From positions 372,001 through 436,000 of the forward strand of contig JAPFFF010000025.1 of the NCBI GenBank assembly GCA_039105265.1: a stretch of DNA of 64,000 bases, given 5' to 3'. The first letter of the stretch is position 1; each line of letters begins with the position of its first letter. Shown here piece after piece: positions 28,507 through 39,000 of this stretch. The notes beneath the pieces are model-generated. The model searched no databases and was not told the origin of the DNA. It saw only the letters and a list, made by a program, of their open reading frames with translations. Origin of the DNA: Tritrichomonas musculus (lineage: Eukaryota; Parabasalia; Tritrichomonadida; Tritrichomonadidae). The position numbers and the translations under genes are program-made.

Positions 28507-29016
28507 GACAGACCACTTGGCGAAAACAGAATTTTTATTAGATTCTCCTAATATATAAATAAAGTAAAAATCAATTAAGCTTAAATTAAAGTTTTGAGTA
28601 TTTTCTGTCACTAGATCTCGCAAAAAAGTCGTTTTTTAATTGACCATAAATTTTATTAAAATGGTCAAATATAACCGATAATATTACCATTAAATTCAAA
28701 AAAGTGATTTAAAGGCTCCATTCTTTTTTCACAATCTGAAATAGTGATATATATTCATTTGTAACAAGATTTTTTTGAAATCATTTTTCTCCAGCATAAA
28801 AATATCAAATCTGATCTTTAAAAAAATTCACAGAATTGGATACAAAAATGATCGTTGCTACTTTATTTCCTAAAAAAAGATTAAAAATTCAACTAAACGG
28901 TTTTGAAATTCCTTAAATTTATATTTTCAATACTGTATTGATAGTTTTTTTAATGTTAAAAACCATAAATTTCACGAAATCCTTTTTTATTAAAAGTAAT
29001 TTTGACTATCAACATG
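28507..29016. other. AT-rich convergent intergenic region
   Basis: Convergent 3' flanks of two genes. I see no gene, RNA or repeat. Confidence 0.5.
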
Positions 29017-29784
29017 TCAATTTAATGAAGTTTCTTTAATAGCAATTTCATTAAATATTAATTGCTTAAAAATTTTATATGGAATCATTGCTTCATCAGA
29101 AGGATATTGTTTATAATTAATTTCATGGCGATAAGCAACCAATTTGTTTATAACAAGTGATGCAAAATCTTGACAATTATGATCTTCAACCATGAAATCT
29201 TTTTTTCTCCATGAATTTACAATAGTACACTGTTCAATTAGTTCTCTCACTGTCATTGGCCTTTTAATTTCGCAATCAATGAAATGATATTTTCGACCTA
29301 TGAGTAATGGCTTTACATATTTATCATATTGTGCATAAGTCATTTTGGAAAATCGAAGCCCATCTTTATCCCAATAATGAACTTTTTCGAGGTGGCCATC
29401 GATATCATCATTATCATATTGACCATATTCAATCATTACTCCATTTTTTGAATCTTCATCTTGATGAAATAAAATTGAAGCATGATAAAGAATTGGTGGG
29501 AAATATTGTGTTATTCTCTTTTTGAGTGCGAGTGCAATTGCATATTTAATATTGGCCCATTTTGGAGTTAATGTTAATAACCCAATTGTTATTCCTGTAA
29601 TAGGCTGTTCGAGCAATTCTTTTCGCTGTATATCATCAATTGATGCAACAAATTCTCCAGAATGCTCGTTTGATGATGAATTTGAAATATATGATGAGTA
29701 TAAACATGCAGGTCCACAAGAGCCATTATTTTTTGGTGATGAAACTGCATTATTTATAAAGTCATTCACAATTTCATCTGTCAT
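29017..29784 (-). CDS. His/Cys hydrolase-like protein (NlpC-P60/PPPDE/LRAT-type fold)
   Basis: A 255-residue protein from ATG. The key features are P-P-I-L-Y-H-A-S-I-L-F with His101 at the start of a strand, an acidic I-E-Y at 118-120, and D-H-N-C-Q-D-F-A with Cys204 at a helix start. In permuted papain-like families (PPPDE, LRAT, NlpC/P60 relatives) the His strand comes first and the Cys sits in an N-C-x-x-F context, as here. The N-terminus has G-S-C-G-P-A-C, another Cys-rich patch. It has no signal peptide or membrane helix. Possible reactions are isopeptide/peptide hydrolysis or acyl transfer; the sequence does not decide. Neighbours are unrelated. Confidence 0.6.
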   Translation of the reverse strand: MTDEIVNDFINNAVSSPKNNGSCGPACLYSSYISNSSSNEHSGEFVASIDDIQRKELLEQPITGITIGLLTLTPKWANIKYAIALALKKRITQYFPPILYHASILFHQDEDSKNGVMIEYGQYDNDDIDGHLEKVHYWDKDGLRFSKMTYAQYDKYVKPLLIGRKYHFIDCEIKRPMTVRELIEQCTIVNSWRKKDFMVEDHNCQDFASLVINKLVAYRHEINYKQYPSDEAMIPYKIFKQLIFNEIAIKETSLN

Positions 29785-30316
29785 TAATTAAAATGAAATG
29801 ATTTGTTGTTTAAAAATCATGCCAAACGATGTTTATTCAAATATTGACATATTTTTTTAAGAAAAATTTTCATTTTCATTGAAAAAGTTCTGTTATTTTT
29901 CAATAACTTATATCTTGATTTTAATAATATTTATTGTATAGTAATTGTCAAATATAAATATTCAAAAAGTTACTATATTATCTATATATTATAGTACTCC
30001 AAAATATCATTTTTTAAAAGAGTTCATGTCAAAAAAGTTAAATTGAATTTATTCATACAATATTTTGAATAAATTGAAATTTCTTTATTTGAAAAACTTG
30101 ATTCTTCTTGATATATTTATGATTTTTTTCCAATTTCTCAATCAATAATACTTTTTTTCAAAATCAAAAATATGAGTATATTAAAAATATAATATATAAC
30201 AAAATAATACTTAAAATTATAATTAAAATGAATTTAGAGTATGAGCAATAAAGAGTTACATGTTGTTTATTATTGTAAATTAGCCTGATATTTTAATTAA
30301 GAAATTTTATTCATTT
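29785..30316. other. AT-rich intergenic region
   Basis: 5' flank of the hydrolase-like gene and the 3' side of the ankyrin remnant. No feature seen. Confidence 0.45.
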
Positions 30317-30727
30317 CTATTTTGAGAAGAAGTTCATATAGTGGACTATTTGGAAGATTTTTCCAATTGTCTGATTTATTGCTTTGATAAGAGTTGAATT
30401 ATGTTTTGTGAGCAACAATTTACCAACTTCGATGTTTTCATTTTCACAAGCAACATGAAGAAGTGTTTTTTCATTTAGATTTTCTTTCAAAAGTCCCAAA
30501 TACTGAGGCTCATAATCTCTATCATAGTTTTCTTTCAAATACAAATTAACCATTGTTTTTTGAAATCCTATTAGACTTTTAATGAATTCGAGATTGTTTT
30601 CTTCGAATGCTATTTGAAGAATTGTGTATTCTTTAACATATTGGCAATATTGTTTTTGGGCATCAATAAGTGTATATTTATAGAATATGTTGACATCGAT
30701 GTCTTTCGCGTGAAGGAAGGTCAATTT
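30317..30727 (-). pseudogene. ankyrin-repeat gene remnant (3' end)
   Basis: An open frame of about 136 codons bounded upstream by TAA with no ATG at its start. It begins in mid-repeat (F-L-H-A-K-D-I-D-V-N-I), then has one repeat (Y-T-I-L-Q-I-A-F-E-E-N-N-L-E-F-I) and another (T-L-L-H-V-A-C-E-N-E-N-I-E-V-G-K-L-L-L). It lacks the N-terminal module seen at 18742. It is the 3' remainder of a trichomonad ankyrin gene. Confidence 0.6.
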
Positions 30728-31102
30728 TTACTCGGTGAAAGAAATGATTTTATTATATTTTTACATCACATTTCCTCTCTTGAATTAAAAAAGCTACAAT
30801 TTTGTATTAATAAAAGAAAGTTTTCTCTTCTGCTGACATATTCTTTGGTACAATATCGATTTCTGGAACCAACCAAATAAGGCCTGAAAAAGCTAAAGAG
30901 AGAACAAAAAATATAATGAATACTCATGAATAACAGCATCATTCCATGAAAAATATACAAAGGGTAAATTCATTAAAAAACCTACAAACATTGAAAATTG
31001 AATTAAAGATCCACAAAAACATTTTTTTGAGTTTACAATTTAATTAAAAAAAAAAAAGTTAGATTAATTACATTGAATGATAAATTTATCATTAATCTAA
31101 TT
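30728..31102. other. intergenic, no recognised feature
   Basis: Short frames exist on both strands, but none resembles a known family. It separates the ankyrin and kinase remnants. Confidence 0.35.
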
Positions 31103-31486
31103 CTTAAATTTTCAAGACTTTTTAAACATTTGATTTTCACAAGTTTCAAGTTCTTTGTCATGATTTGAAATGATTTCATGGTCAACATCAGAAGCAAGTT
31201 CAAAATAATTTTATCTTAGATAGTCAATGATTTCAACAAAACTTGACCTTTCAGATGGCTTATCAGACAAACACATTGAAATCAATTTAATGCAACATTC
31301 AGAAATCGAAGATGAAGGTGAAGGAAGGTCAATTTTTTTGCCAGCCATTTTAGCTCTCAAATTTTGATTTGGAAGATTTCCAACGAAAATATAATACAAA
31401 ACGATTTCAAAAGAATACACGTCTGTTTTATAATAATAATCTTCTTCACCCAATATTTCAGGAGACATGTAAGCGATTTCGACCAC
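31103..31486 (-). pseudogene. protein kinase C-lobe fragment
   Basis: The frame at 31211-31486 reads Y-M-S-P-E-I-L, K-T-D-V-Y-S-F-E-I-V-L-Y and E-R-S-S-F-V-E-I-I-D-Y-L-R, which is a kinase from the APE motif to the last helix. After a stop, about 30 further residues stay in the same frame. It has no ATG and no N-lobe; upstream is a poly-A tract of about 20 bases on the coding strand. It is a 5'-truncated copy. Confidence 0.7.
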
Positions 31487-31746
31487 AATTGTTTTTTTTT
31501 TTTTTTTTTTTGAATCAGCCTAAGCTGGGCATAAATATTTTTGTAAAGAAAATATTAGATTTGAATTTTTTTTTTTGGAGAAAAAGTGTTATTATTTATT
31601 GGTTGTTTGCCAATACCCTAACAAATAATATGATTTATAAAGAAATTCATTTCTTGGTATTAAAAAGTTATTTTCTTTGAAATTTTAAATTGAATTATTA
31701 TTAAATTATCATAAAAAGTTTATTTATATATTATTATCAAAAAAAG

Positions 31747-32313
31747 ATGAACATTTGCCTGATTCTCCTTTTACTTTATAATTCTTCTAGCAAGCAGATA
31801 TTTTTATATAACAATAATTTATACGAAAAAGAGTTAACTTTAGTTTTTTTCCCTTATGATATTATTGAAGTTCACGTTGATAAAAAAATTGGAGTCTTTT
31901 TAACGAAACTTAAAAGAAACATTTATTTGGATATTGATGCTATAAATTCAAAAGGAAAAGTTACATCTTATGGCCCATTTAAAGAATCAAATAGAATTGC
32001 AGGACTATATTTTTATAATAGAAGAAGCGTTTTAAAGTTTACAAATTATGACAACAGATTCAGTAGTTTATCAATAATATTTGCTGAAAACAAAATTCCT
32101 AATCTAAACATTTCAAATCATTCTCAAGATTATCCAATTTTTAACATTAAAAATATTTCTATGGATGATGATATAGCTGGATTTGGAAGGCCAATTATTT
32201 ACGATTTTAAAAGAGATATAATTGGCTTAATAGTAATTACATGTACTTTAGGTTTTTTAGCTCTCTTTTTATTTCTAAACATTTTCCTCAGTTGTTGTTG
32301 TAAAGATAAATGA
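31747..32313 (+). CDS. cassette gene A2: small type I membrane protein
   Basis: A 188-residue protein from ATG: signal peptide (M-N-I-C-L-I-L-L-L-L), ectodomain, one membrane helix (about 160-182) and a C-C-C-K-D-K tail. It aligns with A1 through Y-L-D-I-D, S-K-G-K-V, I-A-G-L-Y-F and the tail cysteines. It is convergent with B2, with 54 bp between stops. Overall identity to A1 is modest, so the duplication is old although order and orientation of all three genes are kept. Confidence 0.82.
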   Translation: MNICLILLLLYNSSSKQIFLYNNNLYEKELTLVFFPYDIIEVHVDKKIGVFLTKLKRNIYLDIDAINSKGKVTSYGPFKESNRIAGLYFYNRRSVLKFTNYDNRFSSLSIIFAENKIPNLNISNHSQDYPIFNIKNISMDDDIAGFGRPIIYDFKRDIIGLIVITCTLGFLALFLFLNIFLSCCCKDK

Positions 32314-32367
32314 TGCACTTAATAATCTAATAATAAAAAATTATTATTTATATTTTTATTTAATCAT

Positions 32368-33693
32368 TTAAATTATATAATATATGACTTCATAGTTTAA
32401 AGCTGCAAATATCCAAACTACTGGTACGCCATATATTATCACTTGTCCCATTATGTTTAATGATTCTATATCATCATTTTCGTGCGCTTTGTTTCCAAAG
32501 TCAAAAATAAAATAGCAAAAAAATGAAACAATTGCCGGAATTATGCCCATTAAAAAAAAGGCAACTTGTGTTGAGACACCAAATATTTTATTCTTATTAT
32601 CTCCTACCTTAAATAAAAGCCCATTTGAAATCATCAAAAACAATGAAGTTGATGATTCCATTACATATTCACTTATTGCACTATAAGGTCTAAAAATGAA
32701 AATCGAAATTACCCATATAATTTCTAATGATATACAACCCCAATATTTGTTAAATTCAGCGCAAAAAATATAGGCAATTTGTTTTAATTGATCAAATAGT
32801 TCAAAAAAGAAATAACCAAAATCCTTATATCTAAATTGAAGATCTGGATGCTCAGTAAAAATCATGGTTAGAGTAAACACAATTGGAAGAACTATAGATA
32901 TTAATACATAAGCACAAACAATATTCCATTTTAAAAAATTTGGATCACCTAGAAGAATGAAAAACGATTTTGTAGATGGAATTACTGTCAATGAATATAT
33001 ATTAATTGCTAATCCAATTGCCTTATAACCAAATGAATTATCTGAAACGCAACATTTTGAAAAAATATCAACTATAACTATTGCAAATAATATAATTCCA
33101 ATTAATATACAAAAAATTACTGCCAAAGAATTTTTGTCATAAAGGCATGGTATCAAAAGAAAGGTTAAAATTGTAAATGCTGAAAGAAATGAAACAAAAT
33201 AATAACTAAATTCTTCATCCACATCAAAATTACCAAATTTGCATACAAGAACAATGGTGATAACAAGAAGCACAATTGATCCAATAATTAATCCAATTCC
33301 CAAAATAAAATCTTGAAATTTTGTAATAGAAAATATTCCAATTGGAAATGCTAATGCTATACCAACCATCAAAAAATGTATATAAAATCGAGAACTTAAT
33401 AGCATTGCTGATATAAATGTACAAATTGATAAAGGGAAAGCAAATGTAAAAGCAATAAATTTTTCTAACTCAGAAAAATTTGGATTCCCGCATAAGTTAC
33501 AAATTATTTCTATAATATCCGAGGCCCATATAAACATTTCATGAAAATCTTTTGAAATATGAAAATAAAAAGTATTTGGTGCACTCATCTTTTGGAATGT
33601 ACGTATAACGTCGATAACATCTGATATTAACGATTGGGCTGATTTTCCAACATAAAAAACATCACGAAAATAAGCTGAAACAGATTCACACAT
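32368..33693 (-). CDS. cassette gene B2: polytopic membrane protein
   Basis: A 441-residue protein from ATG with about ten hydrophobic segments. It is homologous to B1: V-I-R-T-F-Q-K-M-S-A near residue 30, L-T-V-I-P-S-T-K-S-F in the middle, W-G-C-I-S-L-E-I-I-W-V in the last third, and a short acidic loop before the final helices. It lacks the N-terminal Cys cluster of B1. The family is unidentified; a channel, transporter or receptor core are all possible. Its start lies 154 bp from the divergent C2 start. Confidence 0.85.
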   Translation of the reverse strand: MCESVSAYFRDVFYVGKSAQSLISDVIDVIRTFQKMSAPNTFYFHISKDFHEMFIWASDIIEIICNLCGNPNFSELEKFIAFTFAFPLSICTFISAMLLSSRFYIHFLMVGIALAFPIGIFSITKFQDFILGIGLIIGSIVLLVITIVLVCKFGNFDVDEEFSYYFVSFLSAFTILTFLLIPCLYDKNSLAVIFCILIGIILFAIVIVDIFSKCCVSDNSFGYKAIGLAINIYSLTVIPSTKSFFILLGDPNFLKWNIVCAYVLISIVLPIVFTLTMIFTEHPDLQFRYKDFGYFFFELFDQLKQIAYIFCAEFNKYWGCISLEIIWVISIFIFRPYSAISEYVMESSTSLFLMISNGLLFKVGDNKNKIFGVSTQVAFFLMGIIPAIVSFFCYFIFDFGNKAHENDDIESLNIMGQVIIYGVPVVWIFAALNYEVIYYII

Positions 33694-33847
33694 TTATAAA
33701 ATTTAGATTTTAATAACTTAAATTTGTGTATACAAAATAATTACTTTTTCAATAGTTTTTATTAAAAAATTCTGAGAAGAAAAAAATGCCCTGCTAACAT
33801 CTTCAATTTTTACAACCAGCTATTGATTAATTTTGAAATAACAAACA

Positions 33848-34510
33848 ATGCTCCTTTATTTATTTGGTTTCTTTTTGAGATACACATCATGCAAAAGCAC
33901 ACAAACCGCACAACAAGAAATACAAAATTATGAATGCATATCATTAAATTTTATATTGGAAGATTTGCAAGCAATTGTCAAATGCAACAAATCTTCTATG
34001 ATTATACCATATATAGATTTCCAAAAATACCAATTTATTAACAATAATTGTCCTGTTATAATTAATTTAGATCAAAATCATATTTACTCTTTTGATTATA
34101 TTATGAATAGTGTTTTACCTTCGTTAAAATTATCAGAACGAAGAGATATTCTTTTTACATATTATGATAAATTAAAGTTACTCGAACCATATATTAGAAT
34201 TATTCCATATGAAAATGTTGAATTTTGGATGTATGTTAATGAAAGTGATGGTGATAGATGCAGTTGGGAAAATTCAACTATTTTTGATTATTATTATCCA
34301 ATGATTGAATATTCAGACTGGAGAATGTCTTGTTATAATAATTATTATATGTTTCATTTAAACAACAACAACGAAATAGTTGAAGAAAGTGAAATGCCAG
34401 AAGATATAGGCTTCATCATGACGATTGTATTGCTTTCATTTATTCCGATTATGATAATAATAAATCTTTTTATCGCTCTCAGTAAAAATGTGAGAGTGTC
34501 GGCTTATTAG
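33848..34510 (+). CDS. cassette gene C2: type I membrane protein, short form
   Basis: A 220-residue protein from ATG with a signal peptide (about 1-16), an ectodomain and one membrane helix (about 188-209). It matches the membrane-proximal half of C1: Y-E-C-I-S, then L-x(4)-A-I-V-K-C-N-K-S, then R-C-S-W-E-N-S and N-N-N-N before the helix. It lacks the about 150-residue N-terminal part of C1. Divergent from B2. Function is unknown. Confidence 0.8.
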   Translation: MLLYLFGFFLRYTSCKSTQTAQQEIQNYECISLNFILEDLQAIVKCNKSSMIIPYIDFQKYQFINNNCPVIINLDQNHIYSFDYIMNSVLPSLKLSERRDILFTYYDKLKLLEPYIRIIPYENVEFWMYVNESDGDRCSWENSTIFDYYYPMIEYSDWRMSCYNNYYMFHLNNNNEIVEESEMPEDIGFIMTIVLLSFIPIMIIINLFIALSKNVRVSAY

Positions 34511-34662
34511 AATAAGATTAGTTTATCAAAATAATTTTTTTCAAATGTTTTAAAATTAGAATTTGCAATTAAAACGCAATGAATAAAGTATATAAAAAAG
34601 TCTGTAATTACTTAGCACTGTTTTAGATTATTAGTTATTAATTTTTTTTGACTATGCTTTAA

Positions 34663-35743
34663 TTCAGGTTTGGGCAACGTTGACGTTAAAATCGTTGAAC
34701 AAAATGTTATATCGTTGAATTGAATGTCAAGGTCAAAAACATTCAATTTGGTCATAACGACATGTTAACGTTATGCTTATTGAAAAGTTGAATTTTTTTG
34801 AGAGACAACTTTTTCTGAAAAAGATTTATCGATTCAATTTATATTTGGTATGATTTAATAAAGTATTATTATTTTGAAAAAAACTAGTAAATATCATTAT
34901 CATATCTATATAAATACCATATATATATATGTTACAAAAATTGTAATTTAATTTTGATAGATTTTTTTTTTCCCTTTTTTCCGAGATTTTCTCTCAAACG
35001 CTTTGAAAAAGTTTTTACTCACAATTTTTTCCCTTTTTTCCGAGATTTTATTTCAGAAATTTTAATGGAGTAAAATGACATAAATATAAATAATGTAAAA
35101 AAGAAATATTTATTATAATAAAGTATAGTTTTTTCAAAGCCTTTTTAGCTTTTTTTGGGAATGATGCAAAATCAAACAGCTGGGCAATAAAAATTCTGTG
35201 ACTTATTACTAATATTGAAATATATGTGTTACAATGGCTTCAATTCTTTTTAATTTTCATTATAAAGGAGCAAAATCGTTGCATAAAGCATGCTTTGATG
35301 GCTAATTTGAATTTAAAAAACGTTTACTATATAAATATTAAATGACAAAGAATATCAAATGTGGGATAGCTGCCAATCTTTCAGTCCCCTATATCAGCTT
35401 GTTTCTAACCAATTGATGCTGTTTTCCGAAAAGAATAGTGAAATAACACACCGTGGGCTTACATAGAATCAATAAAAATTATTATAAACAGCCATTATGA
35501 AAACGATTAAAAAATATTCAAAAAATTGAGAGGAAAATCTCGTAAAAAAAGGCATTTTACGATCTACCTTAATTTTAAATCAACGACGATAGAAATAAAA
35601 AAGTGCCATTTTTTTTGGACGATCAATTTCAACGAAACACTTATCGTTGATCGTTGACGTTGAAATAACGAAGTTAACGTTGACAACGAGCCACCAAAAA
35701 AGTGACGCCGTTGATCAATTTTTTCACAATTGACCATCCCTGC
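34663..35743. mobile_element. hAT-like non-autonomous DNA transposon, about 1.08 kb
   Basis: The left end CAGGTTTGGGCAACG (34665) and right end, read on the minus strand, CAGGGATGGTCAATT (from 35742) form imperfect inverted repeats of the CAGG-n-TGGgCAA hAT type. They are flanked by GCTTTAA (34656-34662) and GCTTTAA (35744-35750), fitting an 8-bp duplication with one change. The subterminal regions are rich in AACGTTG and its complement. The interior has two copies of a C-run/CCGAGATTTT block (about 34970-34990 and 35026-35050) and no transposase ORF. The exact outer base is uncertain by one or two positions. Confidence 0.65.
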
Positions 35744-36058
35744 GCTTTAAATCTTTTTTTGGATTTTTAGTTTTTTTTTTTGTTAACTATGCAAAATTAT
35801 TTTGTTATCTATTCTTTATTAATTTCATTTGATTATGCATTTTTTATAAATATTTGAGTGAATAATTAGATAATCATTTTGATATAGAAATGTTTTGCCC
35901 ATTTAAAACTAGTATTTATTTGCATTTTTATTAAAAAGTGCCATATCTCATTAAAATTTCCAGAAATACGATAAAATAAGCCACCATTCAATTTTTATTT
36001 TCATATAAAAGTATGCTAAAATTTTATAAAATTTTGGAAAACATGACATTTTTAAAAA

Positions 36059-39000
36059 ATGTTTGAATTTAAAAAGGAACCTGAAAAACCTTTATTGCTT
36101 TCTCAATCTTTAATATTCAAAGGGGCCAATATTATTGACTGTATTCGTCAATCTTGCATTGATTTGAATGAATCATGCGATGATAATACAATTAATAAGC
36201 TTCTCCATGAAGCTATTCAATATCTGGATAAAGATTGTTCATATGATGTTGCAAATGAGCTTATTTCTCTAATAGAAAAATGCTTTTCATGTTTATCTAC
36301 AGATCCTTTGCCATATTTAAGTCTCCTTTCACAAAAATCGAAAAAGAATTCATATTATCTTATTACATTCATCACAGTTCTTTCTTATTTAACCAAAAAC
36401 AAACCAGATATAGATTTCAGCCAATATTTTCCTTTTGTTGACGAAGCATTAACAGAAATTACGCCTCAACTTCAAAATGAAGATAGATTAATATTATTCA
36501 ACCATGAAATTCCTTTTCAATACAAAGACGATGTAATTATTAATCTCCTTTTATCAGCTAATATAACAAGAGAGATTATGGATAACTTTTTATCATATAT
36601 TACCAAAGATGATATCAATAATCATCCAAAGTACAAAAGTCTCGTTGAAAAAGGAGCAGAAGACGGATTTGCAACAGATCTATTCTTGGCAATAATAATG
36701 AAAGGTCCTAAAAACAAACAAAAAGTCGATACAAGCAATCAAATAAATGTAAAAACAATTGACCTTGAATGTGACTTAAATGAAGATGATGAAACGGACG
36801 ATTTTGATTTCATTTCAGATTTTTTGGAAAGTTCAAATCCAGAAGTAAAAGATGATCTCAAAAAATCATTATTTAAACATATGCTTCAAGAAAAGTCGAA
36901 TTTAGCAGGTTATTTACAAATAATTTTCGAAAACATTCATGGTCCTTCAACATCTCCAAAAGAACTATTGGAATATTTTGGTGAAGAATATGAATTAGAT
37001 AAAAAAATGTTCATTGAAATACTGAATAATGTCCTTGTTTTGCATCCAGAAGAAAAAGTTTTTATAACGCAGCCGAAATATCATCAATTGGCTTTAATAC
37101 AATCAAACTTTAATAAAAGAATAATCAACAAACTGTTTAGATTAGTTCACAGTGATCCTAGCAACTTCCAAGCATACTATTGTCTAGAATGTATTGCAAA
37201 CTCATTTCCATTCATTTTTGCATCAAATCCTAAACAAGTTTTCGAGGCAGTTCTACCAGCTTTTGAATACTTTCAAAATATTTTTGAAAAACCTGAAACT
37301 AATGATGATAGTGATAATGATCATGATGATGATGAGGAAGAAGATGTAGAAGATGAAAATGATGATGATAAACGGAATAAAAAACTCAAACGAAAACACA
37401 AGACAATTAAAAAGCATTCAAATAAAAAGAATGAAAGCAAAGGAAAAGCAGCAATGGCGGCCACATCTTTTCTCCTTTACACTTTAAATTCAACACAAGT
37501 ATTTGATGAATTTATGAAATGGCTATTTGATCACTATGCAGAACTGTCACTATCACAAATTTCATGCATCCTTTATATTTTCGTTGGATGCTCAACTTCG
37601 CATCTCATGCACTTAATGGTGGCATATTTCAAAAAATATGATATATTCAATTTAACCAAAGACTGGTTCCAGAGAAAAGTACCAAGAAGCATTTTTGGTG
37701 TAAATTTCAATAGCTTGCTCTACAAGTTTCTCCTTGTCCAGCACAACTTGGACCAACTTTTAAGCAAATACGATTTTTTGACAATCGATAATAATAGCAA
37801 AAGAAACCAAATCTTCTACGAAGGATCAGGAAATCACTTAACTCATTCAATTGATTGCATTCCTCCTTTGCGAATTCAAATACTCATTTTAGATAAGGAT
37901 TCTGCAGATCCGATGACAATTCTATTTCAAATGGTCAATGAAGATTATGAACCAAGTTTCTTAATGAAAAGTCGTAAAAAAAATACAATTTCTGACACGC
38001 AAGTTAATGATTTCCTACAAATTTATGAATCATTAACAACAAGGCAAGAGGTGTCAAAAAATTTCACATTTCCTGAACTTAAAGATGACATAACAATAAG
38101 AAAAGCTTCACTTCTTACGACAAAAGAACCATGGATTGCGAAATACATCATGAATCAAGAAAAGTTTCCATTACTTTCTCAACATCAGAAATTATTAACA
38201 GAAGTTAAAGATGAGCTTACAGCAGAAGATAAATCAGATCATTCGAAGACAATAGAAAATTACTCAAAAAAGGATTTCCTTCGTACATATCGTGGTAGTA
38301 CAGATTGCTTACGTATTATAATCACAAGAATAGTAAAGACATTCTGTATGCCTGACGAATTACTTATAAAATATTTTGAAGATATTCCGATAAATTCTGA
38401 TGATTATGAAACTGTGTTTTCTTCATTCAAAGAGAATTTCAAAATCATTGAATCAAATCATCTTTATTTTGATGAATCAACTTTGTTAGAGATTAATGTT
38501 AACATGAAACTTTTAGGTTCTTTCGTTAAAAACCAGCATAAAAGATCAATAAGTAATTACAGATTTAATAATCTTTTCTTCGAATCTTTTGGAAATGATC
38601 TTATTAACTTTGTCTTGAAGCCACAATACAGATATAACCAAAATGTTTTGAAAAGTTCTTACAATTTGTTCAAAGTTCTAAATAATTACCCAGCACGACT
38701 TCTTCATGTTATTGGTTTCATGATTTTGACAAAAGATGAACATCTTAAAAATGTTGCTTCCTTGTTATGTGTTGGATTTGATGATGATAAGGAAGAGCTC
38801 ATTAATTTTTCTTTATTGAACAAAGAAATTATTAATGAAATTAATTCAGATAAGCCATCGATTACATTTCTATCAAATATCATCAAAGCTTCTTCAGACA
38901 TACAAAAATCACATCGTACAGAATTACTTGATTTATTAGAAAAACTTCTGAATAATTATCAAAATTCAAATGATAGTGTTGAAGAAGAAGAAAAAGAAGA

